A stretch of DNA of 7,634 nt, taken from Chloroflexota bacterium (lineage in GTDB: Bacteria; Chloroflexota; Limnocylindria; QHBO01). The stretch is from the NCBI GenBank assembly GCA_019348395.1, contig JAHWJN010000058.1, positions 1-7,634 on the forward strand. Direction: 5' to 3'. This document shows positions 1 through 6,984 of this stretch, piece by piece (the stretch's first letter is position 1; every line of letters begins with the position of its first letter). Under the pieces are notes generated by a model. That model was not told the DNA's origin. It worked only from the letters and a program-made list of their open reading frames with translations, and did not search any database. The position numbers were made by a program, and so were the translations under genes.

Positions 1-1
1 G

Positions 2-133
2 GAGATCAGTCCAGCGATCGTAGAAAGGGGGGAGTGGTACCGATATAGGCCGTTGGTGACCGTATGCATGGGACCGATGGGCCGGCAGTGGCAGCGGCTC
101 ACGGCCCACAGCCAATTCGGCGGGGGTCGCTAG
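2..133 (+). CDS. possible 3' end of an upstream reading frame (partial, unrecognised)
   Basis: One frame stays open from base 2 to a TAG at 131-133, about 43 codons, and most of its third positions are G or C. The peptide ([20 protein letters not shown]... ending SQFGGGR) matches no family I recognise. If real, its stop codon lies inside the -10 element of uvrB, so the upstream gene would end just before uvrB begins. The alternative is that this is simply an open stretch of non-coding DNA, because open frames are common at this GC content. The window start truncates it, so no conclusion about function is possible. Confidence 0.2.
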   Translation, partial: EISPAIVERGEWYRYRPLVTVCMGPMGRQWQRLTAHSQFGGGR

Positions 134-136
134 AAT
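129..136 (+). promoter_or_regulatory. uvrB promoter -10 element (GCTAGAAT), predicted leaderless start
   Basis: TAGAAT at 131-136 fits the sigma-70-type -10 consensus at five of six positions. It ends 8 nt before the uvrB ATG at 145, so transcription would begin at or within a couple of bases of that ATG. No Shine-Dalgarno sequence sits at a usable distance; the nearest G-run (122-126) is 18 nt away. No convincing -35 hexamer is seen 16-18 nt upstream. The same GCTAGNAT core occurs before uvrA and before the ABC operon, which supports a shared housekeeping promoter type. Confidence 0.6.
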
Positions 137-144
137 CGGCTTCC

Positions 145-2286
145 ATGCCCGACCTGCAGGTCCACGCTCCCTACGAGCCGACCGGTGATCAGCCTGCCGC
201 CATCGCCTCGTTGGCCGATGGGATCGAGCGCGGCCTGAAGCACCAGGTTCTGCTCGGAGCCACCGGGACCGGGAAGACGTTCACCGCCGCCCGGGTGATC
301 GAGGCGGTTCAGAAGCCGACCCTCGTGATGGCGCACAACAAGACGCTGGCCGCCCAGCTCTACCAGGAGTTCAAGGAGTTCTTTCCGGACAACGCGGTCG
401 AGTATTTCGTGAGCTACTACGACTACTTCCAGCCCGAGGCCTACCTGCCGCGCAGCGACACCTACATCGAGAAGGACTCGTCGCGCAACGACGAGATCGA
501 CCGGCTGCGGCACAACGCCACGCGCGCCCTCTTCGAGCGGCGTGACGTGGTGATCGTGGCCTCCGTGTCGGCCATCTACGGGCTCGGCGCGCCGGTCGAC
601 TACGGCGCCACCGTCATCAACCTGAAGCGCAACGGGCGCTACCGGCGCGACGGCATCCTCCGCCACCTCGTCGATCTCCAGTACCAGCGCAACGACGCCG
701 CGCTGGGCCGGGCGAAGTTCCGGGTCCGCGGCGACGTCCTGGAGGTGCAGCCGCCGAATGGCGAGTACGTGGTGCGGGTCGACTTCTTCGGCGACGAGGT
801 CGAGCGCATCGTGGAGATTGACGAGCTGACCGGCGAGGTCCTCGCCGAGCGCACCGAGGTCAACCTCTATCCCGCGACGCACTACGTCACGCCCCGCGAG
901 AAGCTCCTCGTGGCGGTCGAGAAGATCGAGTCCGAGATGGAGGAGCGGGTGGCCTGGCTCGCCGACCAGGGGCGGGATCTGGAGGCGGCACGCCTCCGCC
1001 AGCGCACCCAGTTCGACCTCGAGATGATGCGCGAGGTGGGGTTCTGCTCCGGGATCGAGAACTACTCGCGCCACCTGGCCGGACGGGAGGCCGGCTCGCG
1101 GCCGTGGACCCTCATCGACTATTTCCCGACCGACTTCCTGCTCGTCGTGGACGAGAGCCACATCACGATCCCGCAGGTCCACGGCATGTACAAGAACGAC
1201 CGGACGCGCAAGGAGATCCTCGTCGACTTCGGGTTCCGCCTGCCGTCGGCCCTCGACAACCGGCCGCTGACCTTCGAGGAGTTCGAGGACCACATGAGCC
1301 AGGTGGTCTACATGTCGGCGACGCCGGGGCCGTACGAGACGCAGCGTGCCGAGAACGTGGCGGAGCAGTTCATCCGTCCGACGGGGGTCGTCGATCCGAC
1401 GATCACCGTGCGCCCCACCGAGGGGCAGATCGACGATCTGCTGGCCGAGATCCGCGCCACGGTCGAGCGCGGTGAGCGGGCCCTCGTCACCACACTCACC
1501 AAGAAGATGGCGGAGGACCTCGCCGACTACCTCGCCGAGCTCGGCATCAAGGTGCAGTGGCTCCACTCGGAGGTCGACACGCTGGAGCGCGTCGAGATCC
1601 TCCGGGACCTGCGTCTGGGTGTGTACGACGTGCTGGTCGGCATCAACCTGCTGCGAGAGGGCCTCGACCTTCCGGAGGTGACCCTCGTGGCCATTCTCGA
1701 CGCGGACAAGGAGGGCTTCCTTCGATCCGGTGGGTCCCTCGTCCAGGTCATCGGTCGAGCGGCCCGCAACATCGGTGGACGGGTGATCATGTACGCCGAC
1801 CGGGTGACCGATTCGATGAGGTCGGCGATCGACGAGACCGATCGGCGGCGCGCGAAGCAGATCGCCTACAACGCCGAGCACGGCATCACGCCCGAGACGA
1901 TCATCAAGGAGATCCGCGACATCCACGAGGGCCTGCGGCGCGTCGCCGAGGAGCGGACGAAGCTCCAGGTCGAGGGCAAGGAGCCCGAGGAGCTCGCGGC
2001 AATGACGGGGAGGCTCGAGGCCCAGATGAAGGAGGCGGCGCGGAACCTGGAGTTCGAGCGCGCCGCCGCGCTGCGCGACGAGATCCTGCAGCTGCGTCGT
2101 CTCCGAGAGGAGATCGCCGCGGCGCCGGGCGCCATCCCCGCCGAGGTGTACGCGGCGGCGGCGGAGGAGAGCTCCGGCGACGGGCGCCGCGGCAGAGAGG
2201 CCAGTCGGGTGTTCAGCACGGCCACCACGCCGAACGTCGTCGCCGCGGGATCGCGGCGACGCCCACCGAGGAGGAGACGTCCCTAG
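145..2286 (+). CDS. uvrB: UvrB, excinuclease ABC subunit B (DNA damage-recognition helicase)
   Basis: UvrB is the cytoplasmic nucleotide excision repair protein that takes damaged DNA from UvrA, verifies the lesion by strand separation and recruits UvrC. From the ATG at 145 the product is 713 aa. Visible landmarks are the N-terminal [12 protein letters not shown] motif, Walker A GATGTGKT at 38-45, the tyrosine-rich beta-hairpin ([16 protein letters not shown]) at about 87-102, Walker B-like DESH at 336-339, SATPG at 391-395, the helicase C-terminal block from [10 protein letters not shown] at 474 through the REGLDLPEV segment, GRAARN at 537-542, and a UVR domain at about 618-653 that would contact UvrC. 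The frame extends upstream to an ATG at 64, but family alignment and the -10 box at 131-136 favour 145. After the UVR domain comes a roughly 60-residue Ala-rich then Arg/Pro-rich tail, making the protein longer than the typical 660-690 aa. It is the first gene of a four-gene unit. Confidence 0.97.
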   Translation: MPDLQVHAPYEPTGDQPAAIASLADGIERGLKHQVLLGATGTGKTFTAARVIEAVQKPTLVMAHNKTLAAQLYQEFKEFFPDNAVEYFVSYYDYFQPEAYLPRSDTYIEKDSSRNDEIDRLRHNATRALFERRDVVIVASVSAIYGLGAPVDYGATVINLKRNGRYRRDGILRHLVDLQYQRNDAALGRAKFRVRGDVLEVQPPNGEYVVRVDFFGDEVERIVEIDELTGEVLAERTEVNLYPATHYVTPREKLLVAVEKIESEMEERVAWLADQGRDLEAARLRQRTQFDLEMMREVGFCSGIENYSRHLAGREAGSRPWTLIDYFPTDFLLVVDESHITIPQVHGMYKNDRTRKEILVDFGFRLPSALDNRPLTFEEFEDHMSQVVYMSATPGPYETQRAENVAEQFIRPTGVVDPTITVRPTEGQIDDLLAEIRATVERGERALVTTLTKKMAEDLADYLAELGIKVQWLHSEVDTLERVEILRDLRLGVYDVLVGINLLREGLDLPEVTLVAILDADKEGFLRSGGSLVQVIGRAARNIGGRVIMYADRVTDSMRSAIDETDRRRAKQIAYNAEHGITPETIIKEIRDIHEGLRRVAEERTKLQVEGKEPEELAAMTGRLEAQMKEAARNLEFERAAALRDEILQLRRLREEIAAAPGAIPAEVYAAAAEESSGDGRRGREASRVFSTATTPNVVAAGSRRRPPRRRRP
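2269..2276 (+). promoter_or_regulatory. Shine-Dalgarno site for the gene at 2287
   Basis: AGGAGGAG lies inside the end of the uvrB coding sequence. Its GGAG core (2273-2276) is 10 nt before the ATG at 2287. This strong site selects 2287 over the next in-frame ATG at 2302, which has no comparable upstream site. It also shows that the second gene can be translated from the uvrB transcript. Confidence 0.6.
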
Positions 2287-2904
2287 ATGGCCGGCACGAT
2301 GCCACATGCGATCTTCATCGAGACCGACGTGGACGGTGACGGGCTCGTCGGTGCCTACGCCGCCGAACTGCCCGGGTGCGCCGTCTTCGCGCCGACCGAC
2401 GACGAGGCCGCCGGCGCCATGCCGCGACGGGTCAGTGCCTTCACCCGCTGGCTTCGCGACAACGGTGAGCGTGTGCCGGACTTCGTCGGCGACAACTGGT
2501 ACGAGGTCGAGCGTGCGCCGGCACGCGAGTCGGAGGGCGGACGGCGGCGCGCGTCCTTCACCCTGGACGAGCTGCCGCCGTCCGATGACGAGTACGCGAC
2601 GTGGATGCGCTGGTTGGAGCTGGCTCGGGAGGAGCTTGCCGAGGCCCTCGACCGGGGGGATCCGACCGCCGCCGCGGGCCTGCTGGACGCCATCGAGCGC
2701 CAGGATGTGGCGTTCGTGCGCGAGCTCGGCGGCCAGGCACCCGAGCTGCGCGACGATCCCATCGACCGGCTCTACGTGGCGCGCGACGGCCTGACCGATG
2801 CGCTGGAGGCTGCAGGGCCGATGCAGGACGGTGTGCGTCGGATCCTGCGCCTGGCGATCGCGGACGACCTGCGCGCTGCAGACGCCCTTCGCGCCACCGC
2901 GTGA
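2287..2904 (+). CDS. HicB-like / DinB-like two-domain protein of unknown function
   Basis: This 205-aa protein starts on the base after the uvrB stop codon (TAG then ATG) and has a good ribosome binding site. Residues about 6-60 resemble the HicB-type RNase H-like fold: a short strand (AIFIETD), the AELPGCAVFAPTDDEA segment typical of HicB-like proteins, then an amphipathic helix ending RWLRDNGE. After an acidic/Arg-rich linker, residues about 100-205 are mostly helical (WMRWLELAREELAEALDR; DGVRRILRLAIADDLRAADA) and recall the four-helix DinB/YfiT-like superfamily. DinB enzymes bind metal through three histidines. The only His here is residue 7, so this domain could not bind metal in the usual way. 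No HicA toxin is adjacent, so a toxin-antitoxin role is unlikely. The domain calls are inferred from pattern; the gene itself is well supported by frame, ribosome site and tight spacing. Confidence 0.8.
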   Translation: MAGTMPHAIFIETDVDGDGLVGAYAAELPGCAVFAPTDDEAAGAMPRRVSAFTRWLRDNGERVPDFVGDNWYEVERAPARESEGGRRRASFTLDELPPSDDEYATWMRWLELAREELAEALDRGDPTAAAGLLDAIERQDVAFVRELGGQAPELRDDPIDRLYVARDGLTDALEAAGPMQDGVRRILRLAIADDLRAADALRATA

Positions 2905-3569
2905 TCGACCTCGCCACCGCGGCGCCCAAGCGGTTGCGCCACGCCGGAGCGTGGCCGACCCCCACTCCGCGGCGTGCTGCTCCCGGAACCGAGCTGCGGG
3001 CCCTGCAGGATCGCCTCCCCCGGTGCGACGGGGGCGCCGCCCCGGTCCTGTCCGGCGACGGGTCGGAGCCGGCGATGCTCATCGGTCAGGCGCCGGGCTG
3101 GCGCGAGATCGAGACGGGTCTGCCCTTCGCGTGGGACGCGGGCAAGCGCCTGTGCGGCTGGCTCGCCCTGGCCGGAATCGGGGTGGATGACTTTCGGGAG
3201 CGGTGGTACGTGACGAGCGTGGGGAAGTGCTATCCCGGCCGTGCACCCGGCTCGTCGGTGGACCGGCCACCGTCCCGTGCGGAGGTCGAGCGCTGGAGCC
3301 CCGTCCTGCGGGAGGAACTGCGATTGGTCGCGCCACGTCTGGTGCTGCTCGTCGGGGGCCTCGCCCATCGCTTCGCGTTCGGCCCGGCGGCACGGCTCGA
3401 CGACCTGGTGGGGCGTGAGCTGGGCTGGGGCGCCGCCCCCGGCGCATCGGTCCTGTGCCTCCCGCATCCGTCCGGTGCCTCGACCTGGCTCAACGACCCG
3501 GCTCGGGTCGAGCGCTGGCGGCGGGGGATGGCCGTGCTGCGGGACCGCTGGGCGGACGTGTCGGGATGA
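2901..3569 (+). CDS. uracil-DNA glycosylase superfamily protein (family 4/5-like, COG1573 type)
   Basis: Predicted to cut uracil or a related deaminated base from DNA as the first step of base excision repair, acting in the cytoplasm. With the GTG start at 2901 it is 222 aa and overlaps the preceding stop codon (GTGA), suggesting translational coupling. The frame is open further upstream, but that part lies within the previous gene. Motif 1 is GQAPGWREIETGLPF at 62-76; WYVTSVGKCYPGR at 102-114 is the strand and loop seen in family 4/5-like enzymes; motif 2 is HPSGASTW at 189-196 with the expected histidine. Classical family 4 enzymes hold a 4Fe-4S cluster with a CxxC near the N-terminus and two later cysteines. 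Here only Cys42, 85, 110 and 186 exist, there is no CxxC, and Trp132 stands where I would expect the last ligand. The cluster may therefore be lost or altered. Superfamily membership is secure; substrate and subfamily are not. Confidence 0.85.
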   Translation: MIDLATAAPKRLRHAGAWPTPTPRRAAPGTELRALQDRLPRCDGGAAPVLSGDGSEPAMLIGQAPGWREIETGLPFAWDAGKRLCGWLALAGIGVDDFRERWYVTSVGKCYPGRAPGSSVDRPPSRAEVERWSPVLREELRLVAPRLVLLVGGLAHRFAFGPAARLDDLVGRELGWGAAPGASVLCLPHPSGASTWLNDPARVERWRRGMAVLRDRWADVSG

Positions 3570-4099
3570 GTCGCGAGGGTCGACTGTGGGTGGGCGCGCT
3601 GCTGGCGCTGGGCGCGTTCACCGCGTTCATGCTGCTGGTCGGGAACCTGGGGGCGCCGCGGGCGGAGGTGCATCCCCTCACCGTCGAGGAGCTCACGGCC
3701 GGTGGTCCGCCGGCCGACCGCTGGGGGGACGAGGAGCGATCGGTGATCGGGTGGTACGCCGAGCTGGCCGGGGACTGCGTGGGCGATGGCGGTGGCGCCG
3801 ACGCGGAGATCGCCTGGCTCCAGGCTGAATGTCCGCTGCGGGTGATCATGCCCGAGCAGCCTGACGAGGACGTCACCCAGGCGGAGCTCGAGCGGCGGGG
3901 CATCCGGCTCGCCGGCCCGCCCGATCGACGTCAGCCGTTCCCCGCGCGCGCGACGCCGGACGGGCCGAACCTCCGCGGACAGCAGCTCGTCTTCGAGGGC
4001 CATTTCGACGACGCTCGCGCCGCGGAGTGCATCCCGGAGCGCGTGGAGCGTTGCCGGAACACGTTCGTGGTGACCGATTACGACGAGCGCGTCCGCTGA
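3566..4099 (+). CDS. small membrane-anchored or secreted protein, unknown function
   Basis: The 177-aa product begins at an ATG that overlaps the glycosylase stop codon (ATGA); the frame is open upstream, but that part lies inside the glycosylase gene. Residues about 7-29 form one hydrophobic segment (LWVGALLALGAFTAFMLLVG) preceded by a short positive stretch (MSREGR). This fits an uncleaved N-terminal anchor with the rest outside the membrane; no lipobox cysteine is seen. The exterior part has four cysteines (71, 89, 155, 163), enough for two disulfides. It ends with GHFDDARAAEC(7 residues)C then FVVTDYDE. I recall a similar GHFDD...C...C...FVVT ending in Chloroflexota proteins, but cannot name a family. 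It is the last gene of the uvrB unit and faces the convergent ABC operon. There is no evidence for a repair role beyond position. Confidence 0.75.
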   Translation: MSREGRLWVGALLALGAFTAFMLLVGNLGAPRAEVHPLTVEELTAGGPPADRWGDEERSVIGWYAELAGDCVGDGGGADAEIAWLQAECPLRVIMPEQPDEDVTQAELERRGIRLAGPPDRRQPFPARATPDGPNLRGQQLVFEGHFDDARAAECIPERVERCRNTFVVTDYDERVR

Positions 4100-4126
4100 G
4101 ACGCCTCTGGCGCGGGCCTGCGTCGG
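4100..4126. other. 27-nt gap between convergent operons; weak hairpin only
   Basis: The + strand unit and the - strand ABC operon end tail to tail here. GACGC (4100-4104) and GCGTC (4120-4124) could pair as a 5-bp stem around a 15-nt loop. There is no T-run on either side, so it is not a convincing intrinsic terminator. Termination may be Rho-dependent or lie elsewhere. Confidence 0.25.
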
Positions 4127-4999
4127 CTAGCTGCCGGTGGTCATGTCGAGCAGACCCTTGTGGCGCGCGGCGCGCATGAACCATGCGAAGGCCGCGAGCG
4201 CCAGTGGCACGACCACGACCGTGCTGGCGAGCAGCAGGAGCATCACCGTCCCGTCCGAGAGTGCGCCGATGTCGCCCGGCGAGCCATGGCCGACCAGGCC
4301 GCGGCGGGACGCCTCGAGCCACCACGTGGTCGGCATGGCCCAGGCGATCGGCTGGACCACGGCCGGCAGGACATTCACTGGGAAGATCGCGCCCGAGACG
4401 AGGTACATCGCGCCGGCGATGGCCTCGGGGTAGGACCATGCCTCCTGGCGCAGCTGGAGGCACCAGCCGGCCATGAAGATGCCGAGGCCCATCACGGCCA
4501 CGAGACCCAGGACAGAGGCCGGCACGAGCAGCAGCAGGTTCAACCGCAGCTCCACCCCGAGGAAGAGCACGCCGACCGCCAGCGTGAGCACCACCGCGAC
4601 GAGCGAGACGCCGACCCGCGCCAGCGAGCGGCCGAGGAGGAACGGGAAGAGCGAGCTCGGCGTGACGACGACGTACTTCATCATCCGGTACCGCTCCCGA
4701 TCCTCGAGGATCGACTGCACCAGCCCGGCGAGCACGCCGTAGACGACGTTCCATAGCGCCGCGCCGACGATGAGGAACTGCAGGAACTTGCCAGCCTGTC
4801 CGCCGGTGATGATCGAGTACATCACCACCAGGATCATCGCCGCGGAGAGCGGCTTGGCCATGGTGTAGACCGCGAACAGGAACGGGTCCGACCAGTTCGC
4901 CTCGATCGCCCACCCCAGCCGGATTGCCGTCCGGAAGCTTCGCCACGCATCGGCGAGGGAGATGCCCCGGACCGCGGCCGAGCGATCGGTCACTGCCAC
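4127..4999 (-). CDS. ABC-2 type exporter permease (second subunit)
   Basis: Integral inner-membrane subunit of an ABC-2 exporter, 290 aa from a GTG at 4999. Six hydrophobic segments are visible at about 48-65, 74-98, 127-150, 153-180, 196-224 and 251-274. The fifth carries the family's conserved pattern, a Gly-Phe-Pro loop then Pro near the second helix (LVSGAIFPVNVLP...AMPTTWWLEASRR). Between the second and third segments, EDRERYRMMKYVVVTP resembles the cytoplasmic coupling region of ABC-2 permeases. An alternative GTG at 4993 overlaps the previous gene's stop as GTGA, exactly like the upstream junction, and would give 288 aa; neither start has a clear ribosome site. It is the last gene of the operon and would pair with the permease at 4990-5859. 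The substrate cannot be read from the sequence. Confidence 0.92.
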   Translation of the reverse strand: MAVTDRSAAVRGISLADAWRSFRTAIRLGWAIEANWSDPFLFAVYTMAKPLSAAMILVVMYSIITGGQAGKFLQFLIVGAALWNVVYGVLAGLVQSILEDRERYRMMKYVVVTPSSLFPFLLGRSLARVGVSLVAVVLTLAVGVLFLGVELRLNLLLLVPASVLGLVAVMGLGIFMAGWCLQLRQEAWSYPEAIAGAMYLVSGAIFPVNVLPAVVQPIAWAMPTTWWLEASRRGLVGHGSPGDIGALSDGTVMLLLLASTVVVVPLALAAFAWFMRAARHKGLLDMTTGS

Positions 5000-5859
5000 C
5001 GGAGGGTCAGGCGCCCTTCACGCCGTGCCAGCGTCTCGAGGTACCTCAGCGCCAGCCGAGCGCCGACGAGGAAGATCACGCCCATGACGGCGAGGATCAG
5101 CATCTCCGTGGCGACCGGCAGGACGCCCTCGCTCGCCTGGCCGGGGAAGACCAGCTGGCGCATCGCATCGAGGCCGACCGCCAGCGGCAGCGTGGCAACC
5201 ACGAGGGCGGACACCGCGCCCAGGTGACGGATCGGGAAGTTCACGCCGCCGAGGAAGTAGATCGGCTCCTGGAGCAGCTGAGCCAGGTGGAAGGCCTCGC
5301 GCCCCCAGAGCAGGAAGAGGGAGGCGAAGAGCATGCCGAGCCCGTACAGCGGAATCATGGTGAGCAGGAACACCCCGGCGAGCAGCAGCGGCTCGGCGAT
5401 CTGGTAGGACACGCCGTAGACCAGTGACCCGATGACGATCACGGCCAGCGCCCGGGAGCTGGTCATCACCAGGCCGCCAATGGCCATGCCCGCCAGGATG
5501 CTCATCAGGTGCATCGGGGCGGTGAAGTAGAGCTCGAGGTTGCCCTGGTCCTTCTCCCAGTAGAACTGCGCGGCCATCATCCACACCACGTTCAGCCAGA
5601 AGGCGGTCATGGCGCCGCCGAGCACCACGAATCCCACGAACTCCTCGGGGGCGCCGAGTGCCCGGTACACGAATACGAACGCGCTCACCGCCAGGAAGGG
5701 CAGCAGGATCTCGAAGAAGAGCCACGACGGCTCCCTGGTGAGGCCGATGATCCGGGGGTAGGCACGCCCCGCCACCGCGCGCAGGTTGGCGCGGACGACT
5801 CGGCCGCGTGACCAGTCCGCGGCCTCGCGCGGCGTCCGTGCGATCCCGACCTCGCTCAC
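4990..5859 (-). CDS. ABC-2 type exporter permease (first subunit)
   Basis: Integral inner-membrane permease of 289 aa. Its GTG start overlaps the ATPase stop codon (GTGA), and its own stop overlaps the next permease. Hydrophobic segments lie at about 46-66, 75-98, 118-148, 155-185, 212-230 and 250-270. The ABC-2 signature is visible around 201-234 (FLGGVNFPIRHLG, then LPLAVGLDAMRQ), and YWEKDQGNLELYFTAP at 100-115 fits the coupling region between the second and third helices. It differs clearly from the neighbouring permease, so the transporter is probably a heterodimer. Comparable ATPase plus two-permease sets export drugs, lipids or polysaccharide precursors; nothing here chooses among them. 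Confidence 0.92.
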   Translation of the reverse strand: MSEVGIARTPREAADWSRGRVVRANLRAVAGRAYPRIIGLTREPSWLFFEILLPFLAVSAFVFVYRALGAPEEFVGFVVLGGAMTAFWLNVVWMMAAQFYWEKDQGNLELYFTAPMHLMSILAGMAIGGLVMTSSRALAVIVIGSLVYGVSYQIAEPLLLAGVFLLTMIPLYGLGMLFASLFLLWGREAFHLAQLLQEPIYFLGGVNFPIRHLGAVSALVVATLPLAVGLDAMRQLVFPGQASEGVLPVATEMLILAVMGVIFLVGARLALRYLETLARREGRLTLRWQ

Positions 5860-6881
5860 GAGCGTGACCCGCCGTCCTCGTCCGAGGCCCCGAAGCCGCG
5901 GCCGACGAGCTCCACGAACACGTCCTCCAGGCTCGGCTCGGACTTGGCGAGGCCCACGAGATGCGAGCCGCGCTCGGCGACGGCGGTGACGACGCTGGTC
6001 AGGGCGGAGTCGTCGGCGAGGGCGACCTTCAGCGCCACGCGATCCGCGCCGGCGCCCTCGGAGGATTCGTCGTCCGTCCTGACCGCCGAGACGACTCCCG
6101 GCAGGCCCGCGATGGCATCCAGCCCGCCGTTCTCCGGCAGGTGGTCAAGCTCGATGCGGAAGATCGACTCGGCCTGGACGCGGCGTCGGAGCTGACCTGG
6201 CGTGCCGAGGGCCAGGATCCTGCCGCGGTCCACGATCGCGATCCGGTCGCACAGCTGCTCGGCCTCCACCATGTAGTGGGTCGTGAGGAGGAGGGTGCGC
6301 CCCGGCGCCCCGGCCTTCCAGGCGAGCGTGTGCTCTCGCAGGTCACGCGCCGCGGCGACGTCCAGGCCGAGCGTCGGCTCGTCCAAAAACAGCACCCAGG
6401 GATCGTTGAGCAGACCGCGGGCGAAGTTGAGCTTCTGGCGCTGACCGGTCGAGAGGGTGCGAACCTTCTGGTCCCGCTGCTCCTGGAGGCCGGTGACCTC
6501 GATCAGCCCGTCGACCTTGCGCCATCCATCGCGCTGCGGCAGGCCGTAGAACTGGCTGAACATCCAGAGCTGTTCGCGGACGGTGAGCAGGCCGTATCCC
6601 GACTGCTCGCCGCCGGCCACCATGTTGATCACGCGGCGGATCTTTGCGGTCTCGGTGACCACGTCGAAGCCCGCAACCCGCGCCGTGCCGCTCGTCGGCA
6701 ACAGGAGCGTGGTGAGGATCTTGATGAGGGTGGTCTTGCCGGCCCCATTCGGGCCCAGCAACCCGAAGTACTCGCCCGGCTCGACGTCGAGATCGACGCC
6801 CCCGAGCGCGGTCACCGGCTCAGGCTTGGCCTTGTAGACACGGGTCAACGCCCGGGCATGGATGGACAGATCGTCGGGCAT
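5856..6881 (-). CDS. ABC-2 exporter ATP-binding protein (DrrA/CcmA-like)
   Basis: Cytoplasmic ATPase, 341 aa, that powers the two permeases downstream in the same operon. Walker A is GPNGAGKT at 43-50. The signature motif is LSTGQRQKLNFARGL at 143-157, with T in place of the second canonical G, a common variant in this subfamily. Walker B is VLFLDEPT at 163-170, the D-loop follows as LGLD, and the H-loop His is 202 in TTHYMVEAEQLCDRIAI. The Q-loop region is unusual (INMVAGGEQSGYGLLTVRE, 85-103), with Gln93 the probable functional residue. Residues about 240-341 form an extra C-terminal domain ending SLEDVFVELVGRG, the usual end of drug or antibiotic-type ABC-2 ATPases. The ATG at 6881 fits the family N-terminus; a GAGGAG lies 15 nt upstream, rather far for a ribosome site. 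A TGCTAGCAT promoter element lies 45 nt before the start. Confidence 0.95.
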   Translation of the reverse strand: MPDDLSIHARALTRVYKAKPEPVTALGGVDLDVEPGEYFGLLGPNGAGKTTLIKILTTLLLPTSGTARVAGFDVVTETAKIRRVINMVAGGEQSGYGLLTVREQLWMFSQFYGLPQRDGWRKVDGLIEVTGLQEQRDQKVRTLSTGQRQKLNFARGLLNDPWVLFLDEPTLGLDVAAARDLREHTLAWKAGAPGRTLLLTTHYMVEAEQLCDRIAIVDRGRILALGTPGQLRRRVQAESIFRIELDHLPENGGLDAIAGLPGVVSAVRTDDESSEGAGADRVALKVALADDSALTSVVTAVAERGSHLVGLAKSEPSLEDVFVELVGRGFGASDEDGGSRS

Positions 6882-6926
6882 GGGAAAGGGAGCACGCTCC
6901 TCGGTGAGTCGGCGGGCGGGAGGAGG

Positions 6927-6935
6927 ATGCTAGCA
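6927..6935 (-). promoter_or_regulatory. probable promoter of the ABC exporter operon (extended -10 TGCTAGCAT)
   Basis: On the - strand the sequence reads TGCTAGCAT, an extended -10 element (TGnTAnnnT). It ends 45 nt before the ATPase ATG, giving a leader of roughly 38-40 nt. No clear -35 hexamer is seen. It lies in the 103-nt gap after the small - strand gene, so the exporter can be transcribed independently. The shared GCTAGNAT core with the uvrA and uvrB promoters supports the call. A 12-base inverted repeat GGAGCacGCTCC at 6889-6900 sits in the leader; its role is unknown. Confidence 0.45.
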
Positions 6936-6984
6936 CCGCCGGCGACCGGGGCCACGCGGCAAAGGACGTACGCCGGGCGACCCT

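Noticed and set aside
64..144. 27-residue N-terminal extension of UvrB from the ATG at 64
   Set aside because: The extension is not family-like, and the canonical N-terminus begins at 145. A -10 box at 131-136 would lie within the extension.
1723..1740. Substitution in UvrB motif FLRSGGSL where many homologues have FLRSERSL or FLRSTRSL
   Set aside because: This position varies among bacteria, and G-containing versions such as FLRSGTSL are normal in high-GC lineages.
130..2307. A 725-codon open frame on the - strand covering all of uvrB
   Set aside because: It is an antisense shadow produced by G/C-rich third codon positions. It has no recognisable domain, while uvrB is certain on the other strand.
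2287..2904. HicAB toxin-antitoxin system
   Set aside because: Only a HicB-like half is visible, there is no small HicA-type double-stranded RNA-binding toxin next to it, and no DNA-binding domain is attached.
4100..4126. Bidirectional intrinsic terminator between the convergent operons
   Set aside because: The stem is only 5 bp with a 15-nt loop and there is no T-run on either strand.
4137..4756. Plus-strand open frames across the permease genes
   Set aside because: Their products are His/Arg/Gln-rich antisense shadows with no domain, while the - strand products are clear membrane permeases.
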